Assembly (NCBI GenBank): GCA_018056685.1 | Contig: JAGPFC010000002.1 | Coordinates: 134,178 to 198,177, forward strand | Direction: 5' to 3' | From: Smithella sp. | Lineage (GTDB): Bacteria > Desulfobacterota > Syntrophia > Syntrophales > Smithellaceae | Length of the DNA: 64,000 nucleotides | Shown here: piece after piece, positions 35,405 to 45,097 of the stretch | How positions within the stretch are numbered: position 1 is the first letter of the stretch | Layout of the letters: every line of letters starts with the position of its first letter | Program-made: the position numbers and the translations under genes | Notes under the pieces: generated by a model | The model's input: the letters and a program-made list of their open reading frames with translations, nothing else | The model's database searches: none | Told to the model about the DNA's origin: nothing

Positions 35405-36802
35405 TTAATCTCTTGCTGAAGAATCTTCGCGATAAACGTTCAATTTGTACGCCCTTAAAATTTGCAGAGACTCCCGGGTATGTTCCGGCAAAATACCGAT
35501 TAAAGAAAGTTCGTCATGGGTGGCGGTATCCACCTTCATGGCTATATTCACGAGTTGTGTCAGTTGCGCCTTCCGTAAGGGACGAATTTGCCATTCGATG
35601 GCTGAGCTTAATAAGAGTCCTGAAAAAATGACCACCAAGCCCGCATAAATTGTACTTCTTAATAATAATTTTGGTTTAACAGGCCGCGTCAAGACAAATA
35701 TAAATATCCACACGATGGCCAGAAGCCCGCAGACACTGACATATGTATAACGGGATCCCATACCATAGTCGACACCCAGACCGAATCGAACAACCATCAC
35801 GAATCCAAAAAAGAATATGGTTTGCATAATGAGAAACAAAGGCAAATTGGTTTTGTCATACATCCGTGAACGGAAGAAAAGAAAAACAGATAAACCATAA
35901 AAAAATAAAATAAGCGATCCGAGGAATACAATCTTATGGAACGAAAAATAGTCACAGGCAAAAAAGGCATTGGCACTCAAAACGCTGGCACCGAAAGAAG
36001 CCAAAAAGAATTGTAACGCCTTGAAGGGATGGGCAAGAATTTCCGAAATATAAAATGCGTGCTCTGCAACATAATCCTTCTGATTAAGTTTATAGAGATA
36101 GATCAGTGCGATAACAGTAAGAAATACAGCGACGATAAAAGAACGCAGCCAAAACTTTTTTGGTAATTCCGAAGCTTTGATGAGAGCATAACATAAAAAC
36201 GTTAGACTGAGTGCCGGTGCGTAGGTTATATATAATTTTCCATTGAAGACCAGAATAGCCGCGGCATGTAATGCCAATGTTAAAAACAAATATTTCCGAT
36301 GACCGTCTTTGAGGTATAAATCAAGACTGATGAAACTTGCCATAAAGAAAAACAGAGATGATTGATATACAAATGCATAGCCGAAGATCAGCACTTCCCA
36401 CTGGATGACGCTGAAAAGGATGAAGGTTAAAGCAAAATAAGTTAACGCAATGAACTCCGGTGAACGTTCCGGCGTCAGACTTTTTCGATAGACACGATAC
36501 ACCAAGAGGGCAGAAGCCAGTATAAAGACAGGAATCATGAAGGCAAAAATCCTGCTATTCATAGAGAACCATTTGATATTAGCGAGCATCAGCAGATTGT
36601 AACCAAGGGCTCTCGAATAGTCATAAGGCCGCCAAAGATCTGTAAACGCAAGATTTCCTTTCAAATAGTGTTCAACCAGCCCTCCTTTAATCAAACACAA
36701 GTCATCGCGACATATGAGTTCAGGGGCAGTGGTCGCCACGTAAATAGTTACAAACGCAAAAGGAATCAGCAAAGATAAAGAAAGAAATATTTTGGCCCTC
36801 AT
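35405..36802 (-). CDS. Polytopic membrane protein, GT-C-like, function unknown
   Basis: A 465-residue protein with about 11-12 predicted helices. An N-terminal helix is followed by a periplasmic loop with CRDDLCLIKGGLVEHY, an acidic site near the first loop as in GT-C enzymes. WSMNSRIFAFMIPVFILAS-type helices follow, then a short C-terminal soluble tail. No family recognised. It lies 14 bases downstream of the TPR-bearing TMTC-like gene and is probably in the same transcript. Confidence 0.6.
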   Translation of the reverse strand: MRAKIFLSLSLLIPFAFVTIYVATTAPELICRDDLCLIKGGLVEHYLKGNLAFTDLWRPYDYSRALGYNLLMLANIKWFSMNSRIFAFMIPVFILASALLVYRVYRKSLTPERSPEFIALTYFALTFILFSVIQWEVLIFGYAFVYQSSLFFFMASFISLDLYLKDGHRKYLFLTLALHAAAILVFNGKLYITYAPALSLTFLCYALIKASELPKKFWLRSFIVAVFLTVIALIYLYKLNQKDYVAEHAFYISEILAHPFKALQFFLASFGASVLSANAFFACDYFSFHKIVFLGSLILFFYGLSVFLFFRSRMYDKTNLPLFLIMQTIFFFGFVMVVRFGLGVDYGMGSRYTYVSVCGLLAIVWIFIFVLTRPVKPKLLLRSTIYAGLVVIFSGLLLSSAIEWQIRPLRKAQLTQLVNIAMKVDTATHDELSLIGILPEHTRESLQILRAYKLNVYREDSSARD

Positions 36803-36816
36803 ATCCGGTATTGCCC

Positions 36817-38601
36817 TTACGGTGTGTGTAATAAGATTTTGAGTGAAGGATCTGCTTTCACACCCAACATTTCCATTGTCCGCACATCCCGTTTCGCCTC
36901 TTCCCTGCGCCCCACTTGATAATAAGCAAGGGCCCGGTTTAAATAGTGGTTAGCATTGTCCGGATTCAGTTTGATGGCCGCATTATAATCCGACAGCGCT
37001 TTTTCGTACTGACCCGTCTTTGAGAAAATCACCCCCCGGTTTCCCAGTGCGTTGGACAAAGGGATGTTCACCTCGTTGCCACTGATGTCATAAGGACTCA
37101 TCAGTTCCAGATAACGGTTGTAATCACGCAGGGCTCTGTCTAAATCATTATTCAGCAAATAGGCAAGACCACGGTTTTGATACGCCAGAAGACTCTGCGG
37201 ATTGATCTCGATGGCCACCGTGTAGTCATCAATGGCTTCTTGATGGCGGTTTTGTGTGTACCGGTCATTGCCGCGGTTGAGATAAGCTGCGGAAATTTTG
37301 CGGGGATATTTTTGAATCACGTATGTCCAGAGTGTTTCACTGTTGTTCCAGACCGGGATATATTTCATTGTCACAACGCTGAAGATAACCAGGACAGCGA
37401 CTGCTATGAGGGCTAGAGGGCGACGCCAGGCATTTTTTTGCTCCGCTAATTTCTGCAAGCTGAAGGTGACGGCAAAGGCAAGTCCGACATAGGCCATGTA
37501 GATGTAACGATCATTAAGATAGGCCGAATCGTTGGCCAGGAAAGGCATCAGAAGAAAAACGGTATTGAACGTAAAGAAAAGCAACCCGAAGGTAATGAAT
37601 TTGTATTTTCTCCAGACGGAAACAGCCCAGGCAAAAATCAGGACGGCCGTCACCGCACCCACCCAGTGACCTGTATGAAGAACATCCGGAACAGGATACA
37701 GCGTGGATGTCACATAGGGAATGAAAAATTTCAGAATATAGATCACGTAGGCATAACCTGCCAGGACAAGCTGTTCGAAGAAATTAAAAGCATTGACAAT
37801 GGCCTTGCTGTCGATGGTTTTATAAACGTTTTGAAAGAAAAAGGTTGTCCCCAGCAGGCCGATGAACAGCGCAAAAACGAAGAATGTTAATTTTTCCGTC
37901 ATCGCTTTCCGGTCAATTTTTCTGTCGAAATACCAGTCAAGCAGAACCAGCGAGAAAGGAAGTGCCACTGCCTGTCCTTTGGAAAAGAGCGACAAAACAA
38001 ATAACAAAAAGGTTAACAGAAAATATCCTGTCTTGCCGGAAGCAAGATACCGAATGTAAGCCAATAAAGCCGACAAATAAAAAAAACCGTAGAGAACATC
38101 TTTGCGTTCGGTAATCCATGCCACGGATTCCACACGCATCGGATGAAGACCGAAAAGCAAGGCACCAAAGCCGCTCCACCAGATGGAGATGCCCATCCGT
38201 CGGAAAAAAAGCAGAACAAGCGCCGTACAGAGAAGATGGAGAATGAGATTGTCGAGGTGATAAAGAAAAGGCCGGTCTCCCGCGAGTTTCCATTCCAGCG
38301 CGAAAGATGCAATGACCAGAGGGTTATAGGTGTTGTAGGCGGCGGGCTTGGTAAAAATATCTTTCAGGTTCGGTTCTTTGACCAATGGATTTTCATAAAT
38401 TAATAAGTTGTCGTCCCAGTTGGTCCAGCCCAGTTTCAAACTGCCGGCAAATACAGCGGCGACCAGAATAATCACCAGAGCAAAAATCAGGCAACCATGC
38501 CTTTCCCGAAAAAATGTATTGTTCTGCGGAACAAATAAGTCGTTTTTCACGAGCAGAGTATATGAAGAAGTATCCCGCATGTCAATGAAATACGGGCCCA
38601 T
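36817..38601 (-). CDS. TMTC-like membrane protein with C-terminal TPRs (GT-C-like)
   Basis: A 594-residue paralogue of the 24783-26285 product: WTNWDDNLLIYENPLV, FLYHLDNLILHLLC, HPMRVESVAWITERKDVLYG, about 11 helices, then four TPR units (NRGNDRYTQNRHQEAIDDY, QNRGLAYLLNNDLDRAL, NRGVIFSKTGQYEKAL, NRALAYYQVGRREEAK). It should be a periplasmic-side glycosyltransferase using a lipid-linked sugar donor. The start is uncertain: a promoter lies across codons 5-15 and the first supported start may be the GTG at 38550. Confidence 0.76.
   Translation of the reverse strand: MGPYFIDMRDTSSYTLLVKNDLFVPQNNTFFRERHGCLIFALVIILVAAVFAGSLKLGWTNWDDNLLIYENPLVKEPNLKDIFTKPAAYNTYNPLVIASFALEWKLAGDRPFLYHLDNLILHLLCTALVLLFFRRMGISIWWSGFGALLFGLHPMRVESVAWITERKDVLYGFFYLSALLAYIRYLASGKTGYFLLTFLLFVLSLFSKGQAVALPFSLVLLDWYFDRKIDRKAMTEKLTFFVFALFIGLLGTTFFFQNVYKTIDSKAIVNAFNFFEQLVLAGYAYVIYILKFFIPYVTSTLYPVPDVLHTGHWVGAVTAVLIFAWAVSVWRKYKFITFGLLFFTFNTVFLLMPFLANDSAYLNDRYIYMAYVGLAFAVTFSLQKLAEQKNAWRRPLALIAVAVLVIFSVVTMKYIPVWNNSETLWTYVIQKYPRKISAAYLNRGNDRYTQNRHQEAIDDYTVAIEINPQSLLAYQNRGLAYLLNNDLDRALRDYNRYLELMSPYDISGNEVNIPLSNALGNRGVIFSKTGQYEKALSDYNAAIKLNPDNANHYLNRALAYYQVGRREEAKRDVRTMEMLGVKADPSLKILLHTP
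38557..38585 (-). promoter_or_regulatory. Sigma70-type promoter overlapping the annotated start of the TMTC-like gene
   Basis: On the minus strand TTGACA (38585-38580), a 17-base spacer and TATACT (38562-38557). Transcription would begin near 38550, inside the ORF and at an in-frame GTG codon (38550-38548). Between 38602 and 38785 I see nothing else. Confidence 0.5.
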
Positions 38602-38785
38602 TTTTGTGTTTCAGAAAATCTGTGTTAGTCTTGTCCGGCATGTGCCTCTCTTACTACGTGTAAGGGCAGAAATCAGCATTTTTTAGCTGAAACATCATGA
38701 ATAAAAAGAGAAAACACGAACAAGACGCATGATTGAGCACAGTAAACCAATTCTAAAAATTTCACCATTGAATGATTTTTTTTCA

Positions 38786-40336
38786 TTAAATAAGATGAAA
38801 ATCACTTTTTTTGTCTTCCATCCTTAACGCCCTTACGACATCAACAACCCGCGTTGGTATATTATTGTAAGAACGATGATATATGTAACTTATCGTTTTC
38901 TTTGACAGGGTGCCATAATAGATAAGTTTTGTTATCGTGGATGGAATTTTACAATTCATGAGTTTTTTTCTTTCAATTAACCAGAAAAGAATTTTATCAG
39001 GAATTTTTATGAGATAAATCAAGGCAATGAGGTTATTGACAACAGAACTTTTGTAGTTGAAAAAAGAGCCCCCCGGAGCATCCCCATTCATATGTTCTGC
39101 GATCTTGGTGCCGGGGTAAGATATTAAAGCGTTCAGATTTAGTATGAAAGGACGCTTTATTTGCGAAAGCAAGCGTACCGTTTGAATTGTGTCTCCGATA
39201 GTTTCCCGGTATCCATCAAGAATAATATCCACACCCAGAGGAGCAACACGTCCCTTATGTTTGGCGAACATTTCCGATACATGTATGATTTCCGCATTGC
39301 TTTGCTTGCGATGATAAATGTCGAGCATCTTTCGGCTGCCTGTCTGGACTCCAATTTGTCCATAAACCATGCCGGCATTGATCAGTTGATCTACATGGTG
39401 AGGTTGCGTCAAGCGGGGTATCAAACCGACAACATTAAAAGGTAATCCTATTTCCTTTGGATAACGTTTAATAAATTCTTCAAAATCATCCTCACCCATC
39501 GAAAGAAAAGAGTCATCCATAAAGTGGACATTATAAAATTGATAATGCCCGGCAGCCGCCTGTATTTCCCTGAGTGTATAATCAATGGAATGTTTGCGAA
39601 TTCTGGCATATCCCTTGTTGACTTTTTTCAGCGCATAATTGCAGCAATAGGAACAACTATTAGGGCAGCCCTGTGAAATCATTGTGCTATATGCGTAGTC
39701 GAGATACTTATGATAACCTTGCCTGTCCAGATTGATGATGGTATTTTTATTTGTACGGACGAAAAACGCATTCCCGTCATAGAGCGGGAAAGGAAGGGTG
39801 TCCAAATCCGTACACATTTCACTCGATCCATTTTCAATAAAGGTGCCGCCGGATTCTTTTGCCCATATGCCTGGCGGCAATTTCGCAAAATCTGCCCAAT
39901 GATTGCTTGAAAGATGCTTCAAAAGGCCGACCAGCGAATAATATCCCTCGCCAACACAAACAAAATCAGCGTAGGCAAGGCAATCGTGCGGTTTTAAGGT
40001 AGGATGAATACCTCCCCATATTATTTTCTTATCCGGATAGGATTTTTTTATTGCTTTTGTCAGGGCAATGCTCTGGTTAATCCCGTCTGAAAAAAGAGAT
40101 ATCCCGATGACGTCATATGGTGCGATAAAAGAAACAACGCGATTAATCAAATGGTCGGAAATTTTTCCCGCGGATTGCGGATGAAGACGTCTTTTCCGCG
40201 AATCAGAAAGACGCAGACACAAAATATCGGTCTGAAAACCCTGCTGCCGTACATATGAAGCCAGGCAACGAACACCATAGGCCGCTACGTCGGCTAGGGT
40301 TATTAACAATAATGAAGGCTGTTCCCCGATCGCCAT
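38786..40336 (-). CDS. B12-binding-type radical SAM protein
   Basis: A 516-residue protein. Residues 1-150 form a B12-binding-like Rossmann domain (DVIGISLFSDG, KIIWGGIHPTLKPHD, FVCVGEGYYSLVGLL). The 4Fe-4S site is QGCPNSCSYC (Cys 224, 228, 231) followed by the TIM barrel (HFMDDSFLSMGEDDF, GQIGVQTGSRKML, YPGTKIAE). It lacks the C-terminal YRxFYxRP motif of the other cluster members. COG1032 enzymes perform radical methylation or rearrangement of sugars, lipids and porphyrins; the substrate here is unknown. It is the last of three minus-strand radical SAM genes. Confidence 0.8.
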   Translation of the reverse strand: MAIGEQPSLLLITLADVAAYGVRCLASYVRQQGFQTDILCLRLSDSRKRRLHPQSAGKISDHLINRVVSFIAPYDVIGISLFSDGINQSIALTKAIKKSYPDKKIIWGGIHPTLKPHDCLAYADFVCVGEGYYSLVGLLKHLSSNHWADFAKLPPGIWAKESGGTFIENGSSEMCTDLDTLPFPLYDGNAFFVRTNKNTIINLDRQGYHKYLDYAYSTMISQGCPNSCSYCCNYALKKVNKGYARIRKHSIDYTLREIQAAAGHYQFYNVHFMDDSFLSMGEDDFEEFIKRYPKEIGLPFNVVGLIPRLTQPHHVDQLINAGMVYGQIGVQTGSRKMLDIYHRKQSNAEIIHVSEMFAKHKGRVAPLGVDIILDGYRETIGDTIQTVRLLSQIKRPFILNLNALISYPGTKIAEHMNGDAPGGSFFNYKSSVVNNLIALIYLIKIPDKILFWLIERKKLMNCKIPSTITKLIYYGTLSKKTISYIYHRSYNNIPTRVVDVVRALRMEDKKSDFHLI

Positions 40337-40482
40337 TAGAAAAATTATTCTCTTGCTCTGTAAATAATGGTTATGAATTTACTGCATAAATAACATTTTG
40401 ATGTCAAGCTTTTCCTGAAGGTTTGCTTCGTATGGATTTCCAAAGATAGTTTATTTAGGTGGAATATTTTTATCAAGACAGG

Positions 40483-41898
40483 TCACGCCTTCTGACGGTG
40501 CATCCCCGGCAGAGCTCTGATCAGGGTTAAAAAAGCATAGTAGGGAAGCACCATGAATTTGGGATGATGCAGGGCAAGACTGATGATTCTTTGATGATTA
40601 AAATAAAATTCCCGGTAAGCGCGTCGAAAAGTATTGTGCAGCTCCTGATCCGACATTGCCGAGAGATTATAAGAATTATTGTAATAATTCATACAAAGCG
40701 GATCAAGGATGTCATCGTTATTTTTCATAATATCCGCGGCCATTCCTGCCAGTTCGGTTCCGGGAAACGGTATGACACGGAAAAAAATTGCCCGATGTAG
40801 GGGAGAATTGACTGCATAGTTGACAGTGGAAGATGCCTCTTCATAGGTTTCTGTCGGAAACCCAATCATAAAAAAGCCGATTGAATAAATGCCTGCCTGG
40901 ACGGAAGCGCTGATCGCGCTTTTTGCTTTTTCCAAGTTGAGATTCTTGCGAATCATTTTCTGAAGGCGCGGGCTGGCTGTCTCCAAGGCAAACGCAACCG
41001 ACACGGTTCCCGCCTGTTTAAAAAGCTCTATATCCTGTAGCTCAAGCAGGTCCGCTCTGAGTCCGTTTGGAAAATGCAGTTGGACATCCTGAAAATTATC
41101 CCTGATAGTTTTCAGGATATGAATCATTCTTTCACGATCGAGATTGAAACAGTCGTCAAGAATTTCAAATTCTCTGAATCCGTGGTTAATATACAGTTCC
41201 TGAATTTCAGCAAGAACGGACTGCGCCGACCTTTTTCTGAATACTTTGCCCATGGTTAGGTGGCAGTATGCACACCTAAAAGGACAACCGCGTGAAGTGA
41301 TGATAGCCATATAAGGCCTGCAACCGACAGCAGCGCTGGAATGCATTTTCGCGTATAGTTTATGATCCAGTAACTCCCACGCGGGGAAAGGAAGATGATT
41401 CAGCTCGTCTTCGGTCAAGTGCCGTCCTGCATTGAGCTTGATATGACCCTGCATCATTAACGCCGTTCCTGCAATTGAATCCGTAGGAAGACCGTTATGG
41501 ATAGCGTCTATCAATTCGGGAAACACAAAATCTCCTTCGCCCATTACGACAAAGTCCGCTCCTAATTTCTCAATTGATTTTTCAGGATTGGCTGACGGCC
41601 AGGGACCGCCAAGAATCACCGGAACACGGGGAAGGATTTTCCGGATCATCTCCATAATTTTTTTTGTCTGTTCGACTTCCGTAATAATGATACTGATACC
41701 GATAAAGTCAGGTCGCCATTCTTTAAGAATACGATGAAGCACGTGGAAATCCTTATGGTCTTCAGCGCAATCGTGAATCCTGGCCTCATGACCGGCTTTT
41801 TTCAGAACAGCGCCGATATACATCAATCCCAGCGGCTGGGTGATGAATGGAAACTCCAAGCCTATAAATCTCGGTTTGATAAGAAGTACTTTTGACAT
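40483..41898 (-). CDS. B12-binding-type radical SAM protein
   Basis: A 471-residue protein. B12-like domain: VLLIKPRFIGLEFPF, RPDFIGISIIITEVEQTK, VILGGPWPSANPEKS. The cluster-binding site is RGCPFRCAYC (Cys 205, 209, 212). Barrel motifs: EFEILDDCFNLDRERM, FALETASPRLQKMI and RVIPFPGTELAG. It ends with the AYREFYFNHQR motif common to the COG1032 family. It is one of five B12-type radical SAM proteins in this 10-kb stretch. Confidence 0.82.
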   Translation of the reverse strand: MSKVLLIKPRFIGLEFPFITQPLGLMYIGAVLKKAGHEARIHDCAEDHKDFHVLHRILKEWRPDFIGISIIITEVEQTKKIMEMIRKILPRVPVILGGPWPSANPEKSIEKLGADFVVMGEGDFVFPELIDAIHNGLPTDSIAGTALMMQGHIKLNAGRHLTEDELNHLPFPAWELLDHKLYAKMHSSAAVGCRPYMAIITSRGCPFRCAYCHLTMGKVFRKRSAQSVLAEIQELYINHGFREFEILDDCFNLDRERMIHILKTIRDNFQDVQLHFPNGLRADLLELQDIELFKQAGTVSVAFALETASPRLQKMIRKNLNLEKAKSAISASVQAGIYSIGFFMIGFPTETYEEASSTVNYAVNSPLHRAIFFRVIPFPGTELAGMAADIMKNNDDILDPLCMNYYNNSYNLSAMSDQELHNTFRRAYREFYFNHQRIISLALHHPKFMVLPYYAFLTLIRALPGMHRQKA

Positions 41899-41942
41899 CT
41901 GAATTTCAAATCCTTAAAGATCGCTTTCACGTCATATCTTTC

Positions 41943-42998
41943 TTAGGGATGATGTGTCCCTGTTTTTTTTCTAAGGAAAAGATGCATTTGTTCTCTCTGG
42001 GTGGCAAAATCATCGATCAACAGGTTCGTTTCCCGCCAGCAACCTAACAGGCAGCCATCGCATCCTTTCCGCATACGTCTGACACTTTCCTGATATCCTG
42101 CGCTCCGGAATATTTTCAGGAAATCTGATTGAATATTGCATAAAGGCGGAAAGATATCGCAAGGCGCCACGCCCCCGTCGGGATAAACAACAAAAAATCT
42201 TTCTCCGGCCCGACAATTCCACGCATAATGACCCGTCCGGAAATAATCCTGAGAAGCTCTCAGAAATTTTTGAGAATTGATAATTCTGTATCCTTCTTTC
42301 TTCATTTTCAAAAGTTCCGCATAAACCTTCTCGATGACGGACAGGTCCTCATTGGAACAAAGCATTTCGTGCTGATATCCATAACAAAAACCCTCACTAC
42401 TTTTGTCCGCCTGAAGATGGACGGGAACAAGAGACGCATAAGCTCCTTTGGAATGCACAAACCGGACAAGATCAGGCAGCTCGGCAATATTGATCCTTGA
42501 TACGGCGGTATTCACCACGATAAAGCCTTTCATGTATTCAGCGAAAATATCCAAGGATTCTTTGACTTTTCGAACAAGATCCCTGGATCCACAAATCCAG
42601 TCAAATTTGTTCTTATCCAATGTATCCAGTGAAATGGTGATATTTTCCAAACCCGCTCTGGCAAGACGTTTGATTTTTTCTTTGGTGACAAGCGTGCCAT
42701 TGGTTTGAAGCCTCATGGTAAATCCATATTCATCAAATAAGGATACGATATCAGATATGTCCGGACGGAGAAGGGGCTCGCCTCCGGTCAACACGATATT
42801 TTGTACCTTGAGCGCCTTCAAAACTTTTGCACATTGTTCAATTTTCTCCAGGGACATTTCTTCTGATTTTCTTTTCCATATGTTGCACATTCGACACCGG
42901 AGATTGCATCTCTCTGTGACATAAAAGTGAAGATAGAATGGCGCTGAGAAGTATTTAGAGCGGATGAGCCCAAGTGCTGTGTCTATCGCAGTCTTCAT
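41943..42998 (-). CDS. Radical SAM/SPASM-type protein
   Basis: A 351-residue protein without a B12 domain. The radical SAM motif is near the N-terminus (ERCNLRCRMC, Cys 31, 35, 38), followed by VLTGGEPLLRPDISD and NITISLDTLDK. The C-terminal part has SPASM/twitch-like Cys clusters (YAWNCRAGERFF, GGVAPCDIFPP, KGCDGCLLGCWRE). SPASM enzymes act on peptides or small substrates using extra Fe-S clusters. The role is unknown. It is the most upstream gene of the minus-strand radical SAM trio. Confidence 0.82.
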   Translation of the reverse strand: MKTAIDTALGLIRSKYFSAPFYLHFYVTERCNLRCRMCNIWKRKSEEMSLEKIEQCAKVLKALKVQNIVLTGGEPLLRPDISDIVSLFDEYGFTMRLQTNGTLVTKEKIKRLARAGLENITISLDTLDKNKFDWICGSRDLVRKVKESLDIFAEYMKGFIVVNTAVSRINIAELPDLVRFVHSKGAYASLVPVHLQADKSSEGFCYGYQHEMLCSNEDLSVIEKVYAELLKMKKEGYRIINSQKFLRASQDYFRTGHYAWNCRAGERFFVVYPDGGVAPCDIFPPLCNIQSDFLKIFRSAGYQESVRRMRKGCDGCLLGCWRETNLLIDDFATQREQMHLFLRKKTGTHHP

Positions 42999-43098
42999 GA
43001 TTAGGATTATCCCCTGGGTTTTCTTAAAAATTCACTTTCTTGCACCATCATTTCATCTGCTTTGATGGGTGCTCTTTCTTTATAACAAAAAAATAATT

Positions 43099-44763
43099 TT
43101 ATTGATGATGATTATCATTCCCATGATCCGGCAATACTCTCTGATCATCAAAAGGTTGAACGGGCGCGTAAATAAACAAATAATCTCCGCCCACCCAGGG
43201 TATTTCAATCGGCCACTGCTTTCTGAATATTTCCTGATAACCGGGAAAATCCATGACCCGGTCGACCAGGATTACCGCTTTCTTGCTGTCTATCAATACC
43301 GCCTGTCTGTACGTATCATCCAACCACGAGAAATGTGTCGGCGAACGCTGAATGTGACGGAGGCTGTTGTTTACAAAGGATGCATAATCCCATGAATAGT
43401 TCAGGATATAACAGGAATCCTTATAGGGTTCCAGCGCGTCAAATACGTCCTGATAAAAATCAATACATTCCTTTGTCATCATTTTACCTTTGAAGACGGG
43501 GGTCGTTTCATTTCTGATTCCGCTGTGCAGCAGGAAATCGACACTCCACGGATAATAAGCGGATGACGTTCTGGTAAAAAACAGGGTACCGGATAAAAAC
43601 AGAAACAGCACGATGCTCAAAGACGCCATAAAATATTTCAACGGTTTTGCGGCTTTGACAAAAATATTGTAAAAAACAAACACGCATAATCCGACACCCA
43701 GAGACGCGCCGTTAATCAGCCGGAATGTTTCATAAACGTGCACCGAATTTAAATATCCGAAAATCACGACCAGACACAGAAACAGGATGGTGTCATTGGC
43801 GTATGCTGACTTTTGATTTTTACCGGATAATTTCCGCATCACTTCCCGGATGATGATGAAAAGACAGACGAACAAAATCAGGGTGAAGAGTTTTCCGCGG
43901 AAGTCGGAAGCCAGGGTCCTTAGAACCTGAAACACAGAGCCCAGAAAAACAAGATACGTATTCGCATGACCGACTTTCCCCATGACATGAATCATCATAT
44001 TATTCTGATGGAGAAAATCATCCAGCGCGGCATGGGCGGCAAGATAGCTGAAAAATAAGACAAAGGGAATGAGCAAACCGGCAGTCAACCACCCTGTCTT
44101 TTTGAGCATTGACGTTTTGCTCTCCCCGGCGGCAAAATAATCCCGGCCGAGCATCAGGATGAATGGCGGCAGAATCGCGATAACCGATGACAGCCGGCAT
44201 AAGATGGATACCGCCAGAAACAAACCGGCTAAAAAAGCATCATAATTGTTTTGTGAAGAGCGAAGAAAGAAAATTAGCGCCAGCAACTGGAAAGGATAGG
44301 TAAAATAATTGGGAGCGGGATAAATAATATAAGGATGAATTAAAAAAATCAGGAGCACGGAAACAAAGGCAAGACTCTTCTTCATAAATTTGAGGAAAAC
44401 AAGATAGGACAGAAGCAGGGTAAAAGAGTAAAACAAACCCGTCATGATTCCGATGCTCAATAATCTTTCACCAAATATGACAAGGGAAAAACTCTGAATC
44501 AGTGAAGAAAGATATCCATAGGGGATTAGGGTATCGGCATGCGGCACCGCCCCTTTGAACAAATCCCGAGCGGGAACATAATACCAGGCCCAATGCGCGT
44601 AGTCATTATTCACAATAGACTCTATCCAACTGCAGCCAAAGCTTGCCAGGCAGACAACGATGACCAGCAAGTCATAAACGTTGAACTTACCAAAAAAGGA
44701 ATCCGTCTGCGTCGGATATCCGGACGGACCTTCATTGTTGGCTAATGATTTTCGCAATTTCAT
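43099..44763 (-). CDS. Polytopic membrane protein, GT39-like (PMT/ArnT-type GT-C)
   Basis: A 554-residue protein. The N-terminal cytoplasmic helix precedes a membrane helix and a loop with NNDYAHWAWYYVPARDLFKG, including acidic residues expected for metal and donor binding in GT-C enzymes. About 11-12 helices follow, then a C-terminal periplasmic domain (residues ~420-550). It resembles ArnT/PMT-like sugar transferases. It lies between the two divergent radical SAM groups. Confidence 0.65.
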   Translation of the reverse strand: MKLRKSLANNEGPSGYPTQTDSFFGKFNVYDLLVIVVCLASFGCSWIESIVNNDYAHWAWYYVPARDLFKGAVPHADTLIPYGYLSSLIQSFSLVIFGERLLSIGIMTGLFYSFTLLLSYLVFLKFMKKSLAFVSVLLIFLIHPYIIYPAPNYFTYPFQLLALIFFLRSSQNNYDAFLAGLFLAVSILCRLSSVIAILPPFILMLGRDYFAAGESKTSMLKKTGWLTAGLLIPFVLFFSYLAAHAALDDFLHQNNMMIHVMGKVGHANTYLVFLGSVFQVLRTLASDFRGKLFTLILFVCLFIIIREVMRKLSGKNQKSAYANDTILFLCLVVIFGYLNSVHVYETFRLINGASLGVGLCVFVFYNIFVKAAKPLKYFMASLSIVLFLFLSGTLFFTRTSSAYYPWSVDFLLHSGIRNETTPVFKGKMMTKECIDFYQDVFDALEPYKDSCYILNYSWDYASFVNNSLRHIQRSPTHFSWLDDTYRQAVLIDSKKAVILVDRVMDFPGYQEIFRKQWPIEIPWVGGDYLFIYAPVQPFDDQRVLPDHGNDNHHQ

Positions 44764-45097
44764 AAATTTATTTTTTCGCCGTTTCCATACTTCCGAAACA
44801 GCCTTTCGTTCCCGGCTCGTGCAGAAAGCGCCTGAATATTATTTTTTGCTGCAATCTACAGGATTGTACCCGTTCAGCGCAACATCTTTTTCTCATGGCG
44901 CATCGCCCCCGCAGCGTAGAGATGAACAACGATGATGAAAAAAGCTGTTGACTATTACACTAACGGACGTTATCAATCCATCACCTGATCGAAAGAACCG
45001 TTTTGATTGATCAAAGGACAGGCCACCATTTTCACAACGCGCCAACGGGGGCTGCCTGTCTGATACGGGGTCAGCACGCTCAAAACCAAGAGGGATA
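44764..45097. other. Divergent intergenic region between GT39-like and radical SAM genes
   Basis: It contains a degenerate R2-type remnant (44849-44875: CAATCTACAGGATTG, then ACCCGTT) and one possible promoter at 44948-44976 (listed separately). Nothing else was seen. Confidence 0.5.
44948..44976 (+). promoter_or_regulatory. Possible promoter for the plus-strand radical SAM trio
   Basis: TTGACT (44948-44953), a 17-base spacer and TATCAA (44971-44976), 122 bases upstream of the ATG at 45098. The -10 matches consensus at four of six positions. Confidence 0.35.
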
